A stretch of 64,000 nucleotides of DNA from Flavobacterium sp. 1355 (GTDB taxonomy: Bacteria > Bacteroidota > Bacteroidia > Flavobacteriales > Flavobacteriaceae): NCBI RefSeq assembly GCF_017833415.1, contig NZ_JAFICC010000018.1, forward strand, positions 46,246 to 110,245, read 5' to 3'. This document shows, piece after piece, positions 45,957 through 54,637 of this stretch. Made by a program: the position numbers and the translations under genes. The notes under the pieces were generated by a model. The model had not been told where the DNA came from. It did no database searches and was given only the letters and a program-made list of their open reading frames with translations. Within the stretch, counting starts at the first letter, position 1; the number at the start of each line of letters is the position of its first letter.

Positions 45957-46529
45957 TTAAGAAAAAATCTTTTCAATCCTTTTATCAGGAACAAGCCATA
46001 TTAGTGCTATGATGAGATACGCTATACCCGAAATCCATTCACTGTAAAATGAAGAGGCAATACCGATTATATTCATAATAGTAGAGATTTTGCTTTTTGT
46101 ATCATTACCAATTGCTTTTGCCAAAAATGAATCTTTTCCTTCTACATTGAGTACTAATTTTTGAAGAATCAGGTACGCTATAGCACTGCCCAATAAAATG
46201 ATTCCGTATAATGCCATTGCGGCTTTGGCAAAATTGTGTTCTCCCATCCAGCCCGTAGAAACCGGAATGAGGGATAGCCAGAATAATAAATGGAGGTTGC
46301 CCCAAAGTATTTTTCCATTGACTTTTGATAAACCGTGAAGTAAATAATGGTGGTTATTCCAGTAAATTCCAACGTACACGAAGCTTAATACGTAGCTTAA
46401 AAACTTAGGGATAAGTGGTTTTAAATCGGCAAACTCGACTCCGTGAGGCACTTTGATTTCTAAAATCATGATAGTAATTATAATTGCCAATACACCATCA
46501 CTAAAAGCCTCGAGTCTTGTTTTATTCAT
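45957..46529 (-). CDS. TMEM175-family potassium channel protein
   Basis: 190 residues with six TM helices. TM1 carries the family motif RLEAFSDGVLAIIITIMILEI, where FSDG forms the pore filter region in TMEM175. Other helices include FLSYVLSFVYVGIYWNNHHYLLHGL. Bacterial TMEM175 proteins form tetrameric weakly selective K+ channels in the inner membrane. Its 3' end is 14 bp from the start of the Crp/Fnr gene on the same strand, so it may be part of that transcript. Confidence 0.9.
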   Translation of the reverse strand: MNKTRLEAFSDGVLAIIITIMILEIKVPHGVEFADLKPLIPKFLSYVLSFVYVGIYWNNHHYLLHGLSKVNGKILWGNLHLLFWLSLIPVSTGWMGEHNFAKAAMALYGIILLGSAIAYLILQKLVLNVEGKDSFLAKAIGNDTKSKISTIMNIIGIASSFYSEWISGIAYLIIALIWLVPDKRIEKIFS

Positions 46530-46556
46530 TGATAACTAGTTTTAGGATTAAAATGT

Positions 46557-46637
46557 TTGCCACGAATTTCACGAATCTCCACGAATTAAATTTATATTTA
46601 AAAAAAAATTAGTGAAAATTAGTGAAATTCGTGGCAA
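46557..46637. repeat. 16-bp perfect inverted repeat TTGCCACGAATTTCAC
   Basis: Left arm 46557-46572, right arm 46622-46637, with inner copies of ACGAATT and TTAGTGAAA. It sits between the ppx 3' end and the start of the TMEM175 gene, both on the minus strand. Same word family as the repeats near 28043 and 44666. Confidence 0.75.
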
Positions 46638-46656
46638 CAAAACTATAATTATGAAA

Positions 46657-47547
46657 TTAAATTTTACCGTAATACATTGCTTTTACAATTCCGTCAGAAA
46701 GTCCGATTTTTGGAACATAAATCTGGCGTGCCCCACTCCATTTCATTGCATTGAGGTAAATTCTGGTTGCGTGAATAATTACGTCGGCACGGTCAGAGTT
46801 CAACCCTAATTCTGCAATTCTTTGTTCGTAGGTCAACGAATTCAAAAAGGCATATTGCGAATTAATGTAAATATATGAAAGTGGTTTTTCCTGTTGTTTT
46901 CCGGACATTTTAAACAATTTATTAATGTTTCCTCCGGAACCTATCAGGGTTACTTCATCATAATCTGCTGTATTGGTTTTGATCCATTTTTCGATTTCAT
47001 CCCAAACTACATCGTGAACCATATTGTTTAGTAAACGAACCGTTCCGGCTTTAAATGATCTTGAGTTTACCATTTTGCCATCAGAAAATAATGTAAACTC
47101 GGTACTACCGCCTCCAACGTCAACAAAAAGATAGGTTTCGTCTGTTTTCAGTAAATGGTGCAAATCTGTCGAAGCGATTATTGCCGCTTCTTTTTTACCA
47201 TCAATAATTTCGATTTTAATATCTGCTTTTTTCTTGATCAGGGCTACAACTTCTTTAGCATTATAAGCTTCACGCATTGCAGAAGTTGCAAATGCCATAT
47301 AGCGTTCCACTTTATGAACTTTCATCAAAAGGTTGAATGCTTTCATGGCATCAACCATTCGGTCTATATTTTCTTCAGAAATTTCTCCAACTGTAAAGGC
47401 ATCCTGTCCTAAACGGATTGGTACACGAACAAGTGAGCTTTTATTGAACTGCGGTTCTTTGCCGTCTTGTTCTACAACATTGGATATCAGCAGCCTCATG
47501 GCATTTGAACCGATATCTATTGCTGCATATTTTTTTATATTAATCAT
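46657..47547 (-). CDS. ppx: Exopolyphosphatase (Ppx/GppA family)
   Basis: 296 residues. The phosphate-1 loop is YAAIDIGSNAMRLLISN, the catalytic region IIDGKKEAAIIAS carries the Glu, and the phosphate-2 loop is YLFVDVGGGSTEFTLFS. LIGSGGNINKLFK and LTYEQRIAELGLNSDRADVI complete the signature. It removes terminal phosphate from polyphosphate or pppGpp. It lacks the C-terminal HD-type domain of the long E. coli Ppx, as usual for the short form. It is the last gene of the sixA-ppk1-ppx operon. Confidence 0.92.
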   Translation of the reverse strand: MINIKKYAAIDIGSNAMRLLISNVVEQDGKEPQFNKSSLVRVPIRLGQDAFTVGEISEENIDRMVDAMKAFNLLMKVHKVERYMAFATSAMREAYNAKEVVALIKKKADIKIEIIDGKKEAAIIASTDLHHLLKTDETYLFVDVGGGSTEFTLFSDGKMVNSRSFKAGTVRLLNNMVHDVVWDEIEKWIKTNTADYDEVTLIGSGGNINKLFKMSGKQQEKPLSYIYINSQYAFLNSLTYEQRIAELGLNSDRADVIIHATRIYLNAMKWSGARQIYVPKIGLSDGIVKAMYYGKI

Positions 47548-47574
47548 ACTCTCGATGATTTGATTTTTTTATAA

Positions 47575-49653
47575 TTAATTGACTTTTTGAGGAATCTCGT
47601 CCAGTAATGCTATTTTGTCCTGATAATATTTATAAGTTTCAAACTGCGCTCTAAATGGAGAGTGATGATTTTTAGGTTTATACTTATTGTCTAATTTATA
47701 AGAATGATATCTTACTTTTACGTTTCCTTTCCAGGCTAGGTTAAAATTATCGATTAGTTCTTTCTTTATTTCAAGGTCGTAAATCGGGCAGGTTACCTCT
47801 ACTCTTCCGTCCAGGTTTCTGGTCATAAAATCGGCAGACGAAATATACACTTCGGTTAAACCGGCATTTCCAAAAATATAAACCCTTGAGTGTTCCAGAT
47901 AATTATCGACAATACTAATCGCTTCAATGTTTTCGCTCATGCCCGGTATTCCCGGAATCAGGGAACAAATTCCCCTTACCTGAAGCTGGATTTTTACCCC
48001 GGCATTACTTGCTTCATATAATTTATCGATCATTTTAACATCAGACAAACTATTCATTTTTAGCTTTATATGGGTTTTTCTGCCTGCTAATGCATGAAGA
48101 ATTTCACGATCTATTAATTTTATAAACTTGGTTCTTGTATAATGCGGTGACACAATCAAATGTTTGTATCGGTGAACTCTGTAATTGATATCAAAAAACT
48201 CAAATATTTTTGATATGTCTTTTAAGATTCCCTGATGGCAGGTTAAAAGCGTGACATCCGTATAAATTTTGGCTGTTGATTCGTTAAAATTTCCTGTAGA
48301 AATAAAACCGTAACGACGGTTTTTTTCATCTTCAAGTCTTTCTATAACGCATATTTTACTGTGTACTTTAAGACCCTTAATTCCAAAAATAAGCTCGATT
48401 CCTTCTGTCTGCATTTGTTCGGCATACGAAATATTCGAGGCTTCATCAAAACGAGCCTGAAGTTCGATCTGAACGACTACTTTTTTACCATTTTTTGCAG
48501 CGTTTATCAATGAACTGATAATCTGCGAATTCTTTGCCAAACGATACAACGTAATTTTGATACTGGTTACTTTTGGATCCAGGGCTGCTTCGCGCAAAAA
48601 CTTGGTCAGATACGAGAAAGACTGATAAGGTGCATGTACGAGATAATCTTTTTTAGAAATTTTTTCTAAAATACTTCCGTCCAGGCTTAACCCCGGTACA
48701 GGCAGCGGTTCATTTGGTTTGTATAACAAATCATAACGTCCCAGATTTGGAAAATCCATATAATCACGGCGATTATGGTATCTTCCTCCGGGAATAATAC
48801 TGTCTGTTTCTACAATTTTCATTTTATCTAAAAAGAAATGCAGCGTATCATCTTCGATCAAACTATCGTAGATAAAACGTACCGGCTCACCAATTCGGCG
48901 GTCTTTTACAGAGGTAGCAATTTTTTCGAGCATACTTTTACTCAAATCACTGTCAATATCCAATTGCGCATCTCTTGTAATTTTGATCATATGTGCCGAA
49001 ACACTTTTATAATCAAATATATTAAAGATGTTTTTTAGTTTAAAACGTATAACATCATCTATTAAAATCACATATTGTTTTTCATCTTCAGAAGGAAGGA
49101 CAACAAATCTGTTTATGTTTTTCGGGATTTCGATTAAAGCATAACGAACTTCTTCATCTGCTAATTCTAATCGAACTGCCAAATAGCCTAATGTATCTTT
49201 TAAGATAGGAAAAACAGCCAGATCATTTAAAATGATGGTAACTAGTTCGGGACTCAGTTTTTGTGTAAAAAAGTCCTTTAAGAAACATTCTTGTTTTGGC
49301 GTAATCTGATCTTCGTTTATAATGAAGATATTTTCTGCTTCCAGTTCTGTTTCTATATTTCCCAAAATACGTAAACTCTCAGATTGCTGCTGAATAACAA
49401 TTTCTGTAATATCCTTTATCAACTGATGCGCAGAAACACCTCCTAAATATTTTTCTCCAGAAATTCCAGAAAGACTCAATCTCCGGATTGCGGCATAGCG
49501 AACTCTAAAAAATTCATCTAAATTATTGGAAAATATCCCAACAAAACGCAATCTGTCTAAAAGTGGAACCGTATTATCTCCTGCTTCCTGAAGCACTCTT
49601 GCATTAAACGCTAACCAACTTTTTTCTCTATCGATATATTTCTGCTCGTACAC
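47575..49653 (-). CDS. ppk1: Polyphosphate kinase 1
   Basis: 692 residues. The N domain opens KYIDREKSWLAFNARVLQEA, the head domain has NLDEFFRVRYAAIRR, and the PLD-like catalytic halves contain ITLYRLAKNSQIISSLINAA, GLKVHSKICVIER (the autophosphorylated His region) and YGFISTGNFNESTAKIYTD. The start is GTG at 49653, 5 bp after the stop of sixA; no ATG is suitably placed. PPK1 makes inorganic polyphosphate from ATP. It is flanked by a His-phosphatase gene and ppx. Confidence 0.95.
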   Translation of the reverse strand: MYEQKYIDREKSWLAFNARVLQEAGDNTVPLLDRLRFVGIFSNNLDEFFRVRYAAIRRLSLSGISGEKYLGGVSAHQLIKDITEIVIQQQSESLRILGNIETELEAENIFIINEDQITPKQECFLKDFFTQKLSPELVTIILNDLAVFPILKDTLGYLAVRLELADEEVRYALIEIPKNINRFVVLPSEDEKQYVILIDDVIRFKLKNIFNIFDYKSVSAHMIKITRDAQLDIDSDLSKSMLEKIATSVKDRRIGEPVRFIYDSLIEDDTLHFFLDKMKIVETDSIIPGGRYHNRRDYMDFPNLGRYDLLYKPNEPLPVPGLSLDGSILEKISKKDYLVHAPYQSFSYLTKFLREAALDPKVTSIKITLYRLAKNSQIISSLINAAKNGKKVVVQIELQARFDEASNISYAEQMQTEGIELIFGIKGLKVHSKICVIERLEDEKNRRYGFISTGNFNESTAKIYTDVTLLTCHQGILKDISKIFEFFDINYRVHRYKHLIVSPHYTRTKFIKLIDREILHALAGRKTHIKLKMNSLSDVKMIDKLYEASNAGVKIQLQVRGICSLIPGIPGMSENIEAISIVDNYLEHSRVYIFGNAGLTEVYISSADFMTRNLDGRVEVTCPIYDLEIKKELIDNFNLAWKGNVKVRYHSYKLDNKYKPKNHHSPFRAQFETYKYYQDKIALLDEIPQKVN

Positions 49654-49658
49654 TTTAT

Positions 49659-50144
49659 TTATTTTAGGTCTTTGGGGAAAATTGTTTTTTGGGTTTTGCC
49701 TTTACTGATATCATCCCAGCTCTCTGCATCAAATTTAAGAGATACAAATCCGGAAGTGGGGACGTTTTCGATAAAAACATCACCAAATTTATTAACAAAA
49801 TTTGTAATAGCCTCGTTATGTCCGAAAAGAATAACGCTTTCGAAACTATTATCACATGATTTGATAACTTTTTCGAGATGCCTCTCATCAAAAGTATAGA
49901 GATCATCTCTGTAAACGATACTCTCTATAGGATAAGATATATTCTGAGCAAAAATCAGCGCTGTTTCTGAAGCACGCGCAGCTGTACTGCTCCAGATAAT
50001 ATAGGTTTTAGGAAGATATTTTGAAATTTTTGCTGATACCTGATGAGCATCTAAAATTCCTTTTTTCATTAAAGGCCTGTCAAAATCCTTTAAAGGTGCC
50101 TCCCAGCTTGATTTTGCATGTCGTATTAAAATTAAATTTTTCAT
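49659..50144 (-). CDS. sixA: SixA-like phosphohistidine phosphatase
   Basis: 161 residues from ATG 50144. The histidine-phosphatase RHG motif is LILIRHAKSSWE, the second arginine is in SSTAARASETA, and the late active-site His is in VILFGHNEAITNF. SixA dephosphorylates phosphohistidine in proteins such as ArcB or the PTS enzymes. First gene of the operon with ppk1 and ppx, which is suggestive because PPK1 works through a phosphohistidine. An earlier ATG at 50168 was not preferred since homologs begin at MKNLILIRHA. Confidence 0.9.
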   Translation of the reverse strand: MKNLILIRHAKSSWEAPLKDFDRPLMKKGILDAHQVSAKISKYLPKTYIIWSSTAARASETALIFAQNISYPIESIVYRDDLYTFDERHLEKVIKSCDNSFESVILFGHNEAITNFVNKFGDVFIENVPTSGFVSLKFDAESWDDISKGKTQKTIFPKDLK

Positions 50145-50356
50145 AAGTAGAGGATTTAGAAACTTCATAAAAGAGGTTCTATTTTTATCGAAGTTCTAAT
50201 TTACAAAAGAAAATTTAATCACTACCCTTTTTTTTACTCTGTTAACACTAATAGGCTTATTAATTATGCTAAAACAACTGCAAAATCTTTTATTTTGGCC
50301 GCAATAAAATCCAATATCCTGAGAAAAGTGCCTTGTATTTCAGTCGGGTAGTTTTA

Positions 50357-50395
50357 TAAAAAAAAATCGTTGCAATTCCGGGAACTGCAACGATC
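50357..50395 (-). terminator. Intrinsic terminator of the CAP-domain gene
   Basis: ATCGTTGCA (50366-50374) pairs with TGCAACGAT (50386-50394); on the minus strand the stem is followed by a run of nine T. It lies 28 bp past the stop of the CAP gene. Confidence 0.88.
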
Positions 50396-50422
50396 AGCTA
50401 AACGACACGTTTAATATGTTAT

Positions 50423-50926
50423 TTATATTTTCGCAAATATATTTGTATAATATTTTTTTCCAGATGCATCTGAGCTTACAGCTATACCAAAGTGCGTAAA
50501 ACTGCCTTCGATATTTTTTTTGTGCCCTGGGCTTTCCAGCCATGCCTTAAGGGCAGCTTGCGGAGTCTTGTAATTATGAGCCACGTTTTCGGCTATTTTC
50601 TTAGCTCCAAGTCCCTTCATGATATTCTGAGATCGCGAATCAAAACCATTGTGATTCATGACATTATTGGCAATCATATACTGATTGTGATCTTCGCACT
50701 GATTTGAAATAAAGTTGGCTTTTTCTAATGCATTCAAACCAATACTCACACGGTATTTGTTTATTAGCTGCATTAATTCTAACTCAGCATTGTTGTAAGT
50801 GTAATTTGTTGTATTGGAGTTTTCTTTGGTAACAGGCTTTTTCGTTCTGTCGGGAGTTTCGGCAGAACATGAGTTCATTGTGATAAGCATCACAACGAAC
50901 ATCATGGTGCGCATAATCTTCTTCAT
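50423..50926 (-). CDS. CAP/SCP-domain lipoprotein
   Basis: 167 residues from ATG 50926. Signal peptide with a lipobox-like MNSCSAE (Cys about 19). The CAP domain follows: MQLINKYRVSIGLNALEKAN, NVMNHNGFDSRS, AENVAHNYKTPQAALKAWLESPGH and HFGIAVS, containing the usual two His and two Glu cavity residues. Bacterial CAP proteins have unknown, possibly peptidase or lipid-binding roles. An ATG at 50938 four codons earlier is also possible. Confidence 0.9.
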   Translation of the reverse strand: MKKIMRTMMFVVMLITMNSCSAETPDRTKKPVTKENSNTTNYTYNNAELELMQLINKYRVSIGLNALEKANFISNQCEDHNQYMIANNVMNHNGFDSRSQNIMKGLGAKKIAENVAHNYKTPQAALKAWLESPGHKKNIEGSFTHFGIAVSSDASGKKYYTNIFAKI

Positions 50927-51100
50927 AATCAATAGCATTTTAGCGTTTTAAAGTAAATGTTGGGGCAAATTCTTTAAAATATATTTTAAATTAAATTGTC
51001 ATCATTCTATGGGTCAAAATTATTTAATTTCGGGCTATACTACCAAAATTAATCGACGAAATGCACTACTAAGTTAATATGCTGTATAATTTTCTTACAC

Positions 51101-51745
51101 CTAAGAAGACAATCTTTCTATTTTCCATGAAAAATCAGACTGGCTTGTGTACCTGATTCTGTCGTGTAAACGGTTTGGTCGTCCCTGCCAAAACTCTACT
51201 TCTAAAGGAGTTACCAAATATCCACCCCAATATTCTGGTCTCGGAATTGATTTTCCTTCAAACTCCTTCTCGATTTTTTTTAGATTTTCTTCCAAAAATG
51301 TTCTCGACGGGATCACTTCACTCTGATTCGACACAATGGCTCCCAGCTTGCTTCCGTCGGGACGGGAATCAAAATATCCGTCTGATATGTTTTCAGCTGT
51401 TTTTTGTGCAATTCCTTTTATAATAACCTGGCGTTCCATTTCCTGCCAGAAAAAAGACAAGCAAACATGAGGATTTTCAGCAATGGCTTTTCCTTTTTCA
51501 GAATTATAATTGGTATAGAAAATAAAACCTTCCTCAGAGAATTTCTTCAATAAAACGACTCTTGATTTCGGAAAACCGTCAAGACCAATTGTAGAAACCG
51601 TCATGGCATTTACTTCACCGTTTGAGCCAAAATCCTCTACTTCATGAAACCATCTGTTAAAAAGGTTAATCGGATCTTCTGGAATATTGGTTTCCAATAA
51701 TTCACTTTTTTCGTAAGATTTTCTATAATTGCTTAAATCGTTCAT
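51101..51745 (-). CDS. pdxH: Pyridoxamine 5'-phosphate oxidase
   Basis: 214 residues. FMN-binding stretches SKVVLLKKFSEEGFIFYTNY-like (SRVVLLKKFSEEGFIF then YTNYNSEKGKAI) and LSFFWQEMERQVIIKG are intact, and the C-terminal substrate site is EFWQGRPNRLHDRIRY. PdxH forms pyridoxal phosphate from pyridoxine or pyridoxamine phosphate. It stands alone upstream of a repeat block. Confidence 0.95.
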   Translation of the reverse strand: MNDLSNYRKSYEKSELLETNIPEDPINLFNRWFHEVEDFGSNGEVNAMTVSTIGLDGFPKSRVVLLKKFSEEGFIFYTNYNSEKGKAIAENPHVCLSFFWQEMERQVIIKGIAQKTAENISDGYFDSRPDGSKLGAIVSNQSEVIPSRTFLEENLKKIEKEFEGKSIPRPEYWGGYLVTPLEVEFWQGRPNRLHDRIRYTSQSDFSWKIERLSS

Positions 51746-51770
51746 AGCTTTTTGTTTTTTTTTGTTTTTT

Positions 51771-52050
51771 TTGTTTCAGGTTTCAGGTTTCAGGTTGTCA
51801 GGCTGAGCGAAGTCGAAGCCCTTTTAACTTTGAAGCCCTTCGACTTCGCTCAGGGTGACATCAGAACATTAAAGCCTCAATAACGTGAACCTGAAGCGTG
51901 AAAGTTCCAGGTTCAGGTCGTCAGACTGCGCGAAGTCTAAGCCCTTTTAACTTTGAAGCCCTTCGACTTCGCTCAGAGTGACATCAATATATTAATTCTC
52001 TACAACTTGAAACCTTAGCACCTCAGAACCTCAGAAACTTAGAACCTTAG
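51771..52050. repeat. Palindromic GCTGAGCGAAGTCGAAGC repeats with CAGGTTT and CTTAGAAC words
   Basis: Two consecutive copies (51797-51862 and 51917-51981) of a 66-bp unit. Each begins GTCAGGCTGAGCGAAGTC, has TTTTAACTTTGAAGCCCTT in the middle and ends CGACTTCGCTCAGGGTGAC, so each is an inverted repeat. The second copy carries a few changes (GACTGCGCGAAGTCTAAG). They are preceded by tandem CAGGTTT heptamers (51771-51793) and followed by CCTTAGCACCTCAGAACCT heptamers. No gene in this 310-bp gap. Confidence 0.85.
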
Positions 52051-52055
52051 AAAAA

Positions 52056-52961
52056 TCAAAACTCAAAAGAAACCCCGTCATCTCCCAAAAGTACATTTTG
52101 GAAAATTTCTTCGGCTTCTTCCTTAAAACGTTCCAAACCGTCGTATCTTGTTGAATAATGTCCTAAAACTAAATGTTTTACATTTGCTTTTACCGCAATT
52201 CTGGCTGCTTCTTTTGCTGTTGAATGCAATGTTTTTTGTGCCAAAGCAGCTTCAGATTCCAAAAAAGTAGACTCATGGTATAGTACATCGGCATTTTCTA
52301 TAATCGGGATAATGTCTTCGTTATAAACCGTATCTGAACAAAACGCATAACTCATTGTTGGAGCAGGGTCAAAAGATAATTTGTCATTTTCGATTACAGT
52401 TCCATTATCTAATGTTATATCGCCGCCGTTTTTTATTTTTTGATAATACGCAATGTGAATATCATAGTCCTGGACCGCTCCTACATTTAATTTTCGTTCT
52501 GCAGGTTTTTCCTGAAATAAAAATCCATTCGTATACACACGATGTTTTAGCGGAATAGTTTTTACAATGACATGTTTATCTTCAAAAATAATTTCACTTT
52601 CCTTCGACTCTAACTCGTGGAAAAACAAATCATAAGTTGTCCACGATTCTGTTAGTTTTAATTGTAAAAGAATAAGTTCCTTAATTCCTTTTGGACCATA
52701 AACATACAAATCTGTAGTTCTCCCCAGAAGCGAAAAAGTCGAAATCGTTCCGATTAATCCATACAAGTGATCCCCATGAAGATGGGAAATAAAGATGTGA
52801 TTAATTTTAGAAAATTTAATTTTATTTTTCCGAAGCTGTACCTGAGTTCCTTCTCCGCAGTCAATTAAGAATAACCGGTTTTTAATTTCTAAAACCTGCG
52901 AAGTCGGGTTCGTTAGCGTTCTGGGTGTGGCTGCATAACAGCCTAGTATGGTGAGCTTCAT
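52056..52961 (-). CDS. rnz: Ribonuclease Z
   Basis: 301 residues of the metallo-beta-lactamase fold. The zinc motif is FISHLHGDHLYGL, with DCGEGTQVQLRK before it, CSDTVYNED and ADVLYHEST in the middle, and the late HLVLGHYSTRY. Full-length tRNA 3'-processing endonuclease of the bacterial short type. It lies 93 bp downstream of the STAS-like gene on the same strand. Confidence 0.95.
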   Translation of the reverse strand: MKLTILGCYAATPRTLTNPTSQVLEIKNRLFLIDCGEGTQVQLRKNKIKFSKINHIFISHLHGDHLYGLIGTISTFSLLGRTTDLYVYGPKGIKELILLQLKLTESWTTYDLFFHELESKESEIIFEDKHVIVKTIPLKHRVYTNGFLFQEKPAERKLNVGAVQDYDIHIAYYQKIKNGGDITLDNGTVIENDKLSFDPAPTMSYAFCSDTVYNEDIIPIIENADVLYHESTFLESEAALAQKTLHSTAKEAARIAVKANVKHLVLGHYSTRYDGLERFKEEAEEIFQNVLLGDDGVSFEF

Positions 52962-53054
52962 TTTTAATTTTTAATTGTTGATTTTAGATTTTAGATTGGA
53001 TTAAAATATTTAGATTCAGCTTTAATCTAAAATCTTAAATCTGAACTCTAAAAT

Positions 53055-53387
53055 CTAAAACCCAAGGTCTCTTTCAATTTCTTCCATTTCGATAATATCG
53101 TGTGCCTCTAAGAGTGAAGGAACAACAGCTAATTTATCTGAAATAGCATTAAAATCAAGATTTGAAGCAACAATTACAAACGACTTTTTTGCCTTTTTAT
53201 GCGCTTTGGAAAGTGGCAGAAAAAGTTTCAAATCTTTTTCTGTTATTTCCTTATCTGAAGACAAATCGATTATAATGTTTTGTTTTTCAAAGGTTTTAAA
53301 TTGCTGCGTTACTTTCTCCAGAAAAGCATTTACATCTCCTTGTGTATCTTTAATCGTAACAGTATGTCCTTTTTGATCTACTTTCAT
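53055..53387 (-). CDS. STAS-like small protein beside rnz
   Basis: 110 residues. Strand-helix alternation (HTVTIKDTQGDVNAFLEKV, NIIIDLSSDKEITEKDLK, KSFVIVASNLDFNAISDKL, ALLEAHDIIEMEEIERDLGF-like end) resembles a STAS domain. I recall such proteins being regularly placed next to rnz in flavobacteria. The conserved phosphorylated Ser of SpoIIAA-type proteins is not obvious, so signalling use is unproven. Confidence 0.7.
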   Translation of the reverse strand: MKVDQKGHTVTIKDTQGDVNAFLEKVTQQFKTFEKQNIIIDLSSDKEITEKDLKLFLPLSKAHKKAKKSFVIVASNLDFNAISDKLAVVPSLLEAHDIIEMEEIERDLGF

Positions 53388-53439
53388 TTTATGAAATTTG
53401 GGGGCTTATATTTAAGTACTAAGGTACGAAGTTTTTTTA

Positions 53440-53626
53440 GTTTTTGTTTCAGGTTTCAGGTTTCAGGTTCCAGGTTTCACGTTTCAGGTTTCACGTTTGC
53501 CAGGCTGAGCGTCCCGAGACTTCGGGAGAAGCCCTCTTAACTTTGAAGCCCTTCGACTTCGCTCAGGGTGACATCACGATATTTAAGTCTCAACAACATG
53601 AAACCTGAAACCTGAAACAAAAAAAA
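53440..53626. repeat. CAGGTTT heptamers and a GCTGAGCG palindromic unit with inserted micro-palindrome
   Basis: Tandem CAGGTTT/CACGTTT words at 53446-53500 lead into a third copy of the palindromic unit of 51797 (53499-53574). Here the AAGTC of the intact unit is replaced by TCCCGAGACTTCGGGA (53512-53527). AAACCTGAAACCTGAAAC at 53600 is the inverted partner of the leading heptamers, so the whole block could fold on itself. Confidence 0.85.
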
Positions 53627-53628
53627 TC

Positions 53629-54555
53629 CTATTGAATCTTCGAAGCTAAAAGATAAATAACTGCCATTCTGATCGCTACACCATTTTCCACCTGATTCAG
53701 GATTACCGAATGATCTGAATCAGCCACCTCAGAAGTAATCTCTACTCCCCTGTTGATTGGCCCCGGGTGCATGATGACGATTTCTTTGTTTAGCGAATCC
53801 AAAAGCGGTTTATCTACTCCGTATTGTTGTGCATATTCACGTGTTGACGGGAAGAAGTTCACATCCATACGCTCGTTTTGCACACGAAGCATATTTGCAA
53901 CGTCGCACCATTCTAGTGCTTTTCGCAAATTTGGCTCCACCGTAACACCAAGCGATTCAATATATCTCGGAATCAGTGTTTTTGGCCCGCAGACTTTTAC
54001 TTCTGCGCCCTGCATCTGCAAAGCATATATATTAGAAAGCGCTACTCTGGAGTGCAGAATATCGCCTACAATAACTACTTTTTTTCCGGCCACATCTCCC
54101 AGTTTTTCCCTGATAGAATAACTGTCCAGCAAAGCCTGAGTTGGGTGCTCGTGCGCGCCGTCTCCGGCATTTACGATACTGGCTTTGACATTTTTGGATA
54201 AAAAATAAGCCGCTCCGGGATTGGAGTGGCGCATTACTACCATATCTACTTTCATAGACAGGATATTATTGACAGTATCAATTAAAGTTTCTCCTTTTTT
54301 AACCGAAGACTGAGCGGCAGAAAAACTAATAACATCTGCAGATAATCGTTTCTGCGCTAACTCAAACGAAAGTTTGGTTCTGGTACTGTTTTCAAAGAAA
54401 ATATTGGCAATCGTAATATCTCGTAATGAAGGAACTTTTTTAATAGGCCTGTTAATGACTTCTTTAAAATGATCTGCCGTTTCAAAAATTAGGTTAATAT
54501 CATTCTCGTTGATGTATTTGATTCCTAATAAATGATTTACGCTTAATTCTTTCAT
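53629..54555 (-). CDS. pyrB: Aspartate carbamoyltransferase, catalytic subunit
   Basis: 308 residues from ATG 54555. The carbamoyl-phosphate loop is FFENSTRTKLSFELA (STRTR-like, here STRTK), with VNAGDGAHEHPTQALLDSY and VMHPGPINRGVEI also intact. Catalyses the first committed step of pyrimidine synthesis. No regulatory pyrI is adjacent. It lies downstream of pyrR and a DUF6891 gene in the same direction, a pyrimidine operon. Confidence 0.95.
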   Translation of the reverse strand: MKELSVNHLLGIKYINENDINLIFETADHFKEVINRPIKKVPSLRDITIANIFFENSTRTKLSFELAQKRLSADVISFSAAQSSVKKGETLIDTVNNILSMKVDMVVMRHSNPGAAYFLSKNVKASIVNAGDGAHEHPTQALLDSYSIREKLGDVAGKKVVIVGDILHSRVALSNIYALQMQGAEVKVCGPKTLIPRYIESLGVTVEPNLRKALEWCDVANMLRVQNERMDVNFFPSTREYAQQYGVDKPLLDSLNKEIVIMHPGPINRGVEITSEVADSDHSVILNQVENGVAIRMAVIYLLASKIQ

Positions 54556-54637
54556 TTTCGTTTCTTTAATATTATTTGTCAAATTCCTGAATTTCTAAAA
54601 TATTCAGTTCTTTAATGCTTCTGTAAAAGAAGCTGTT

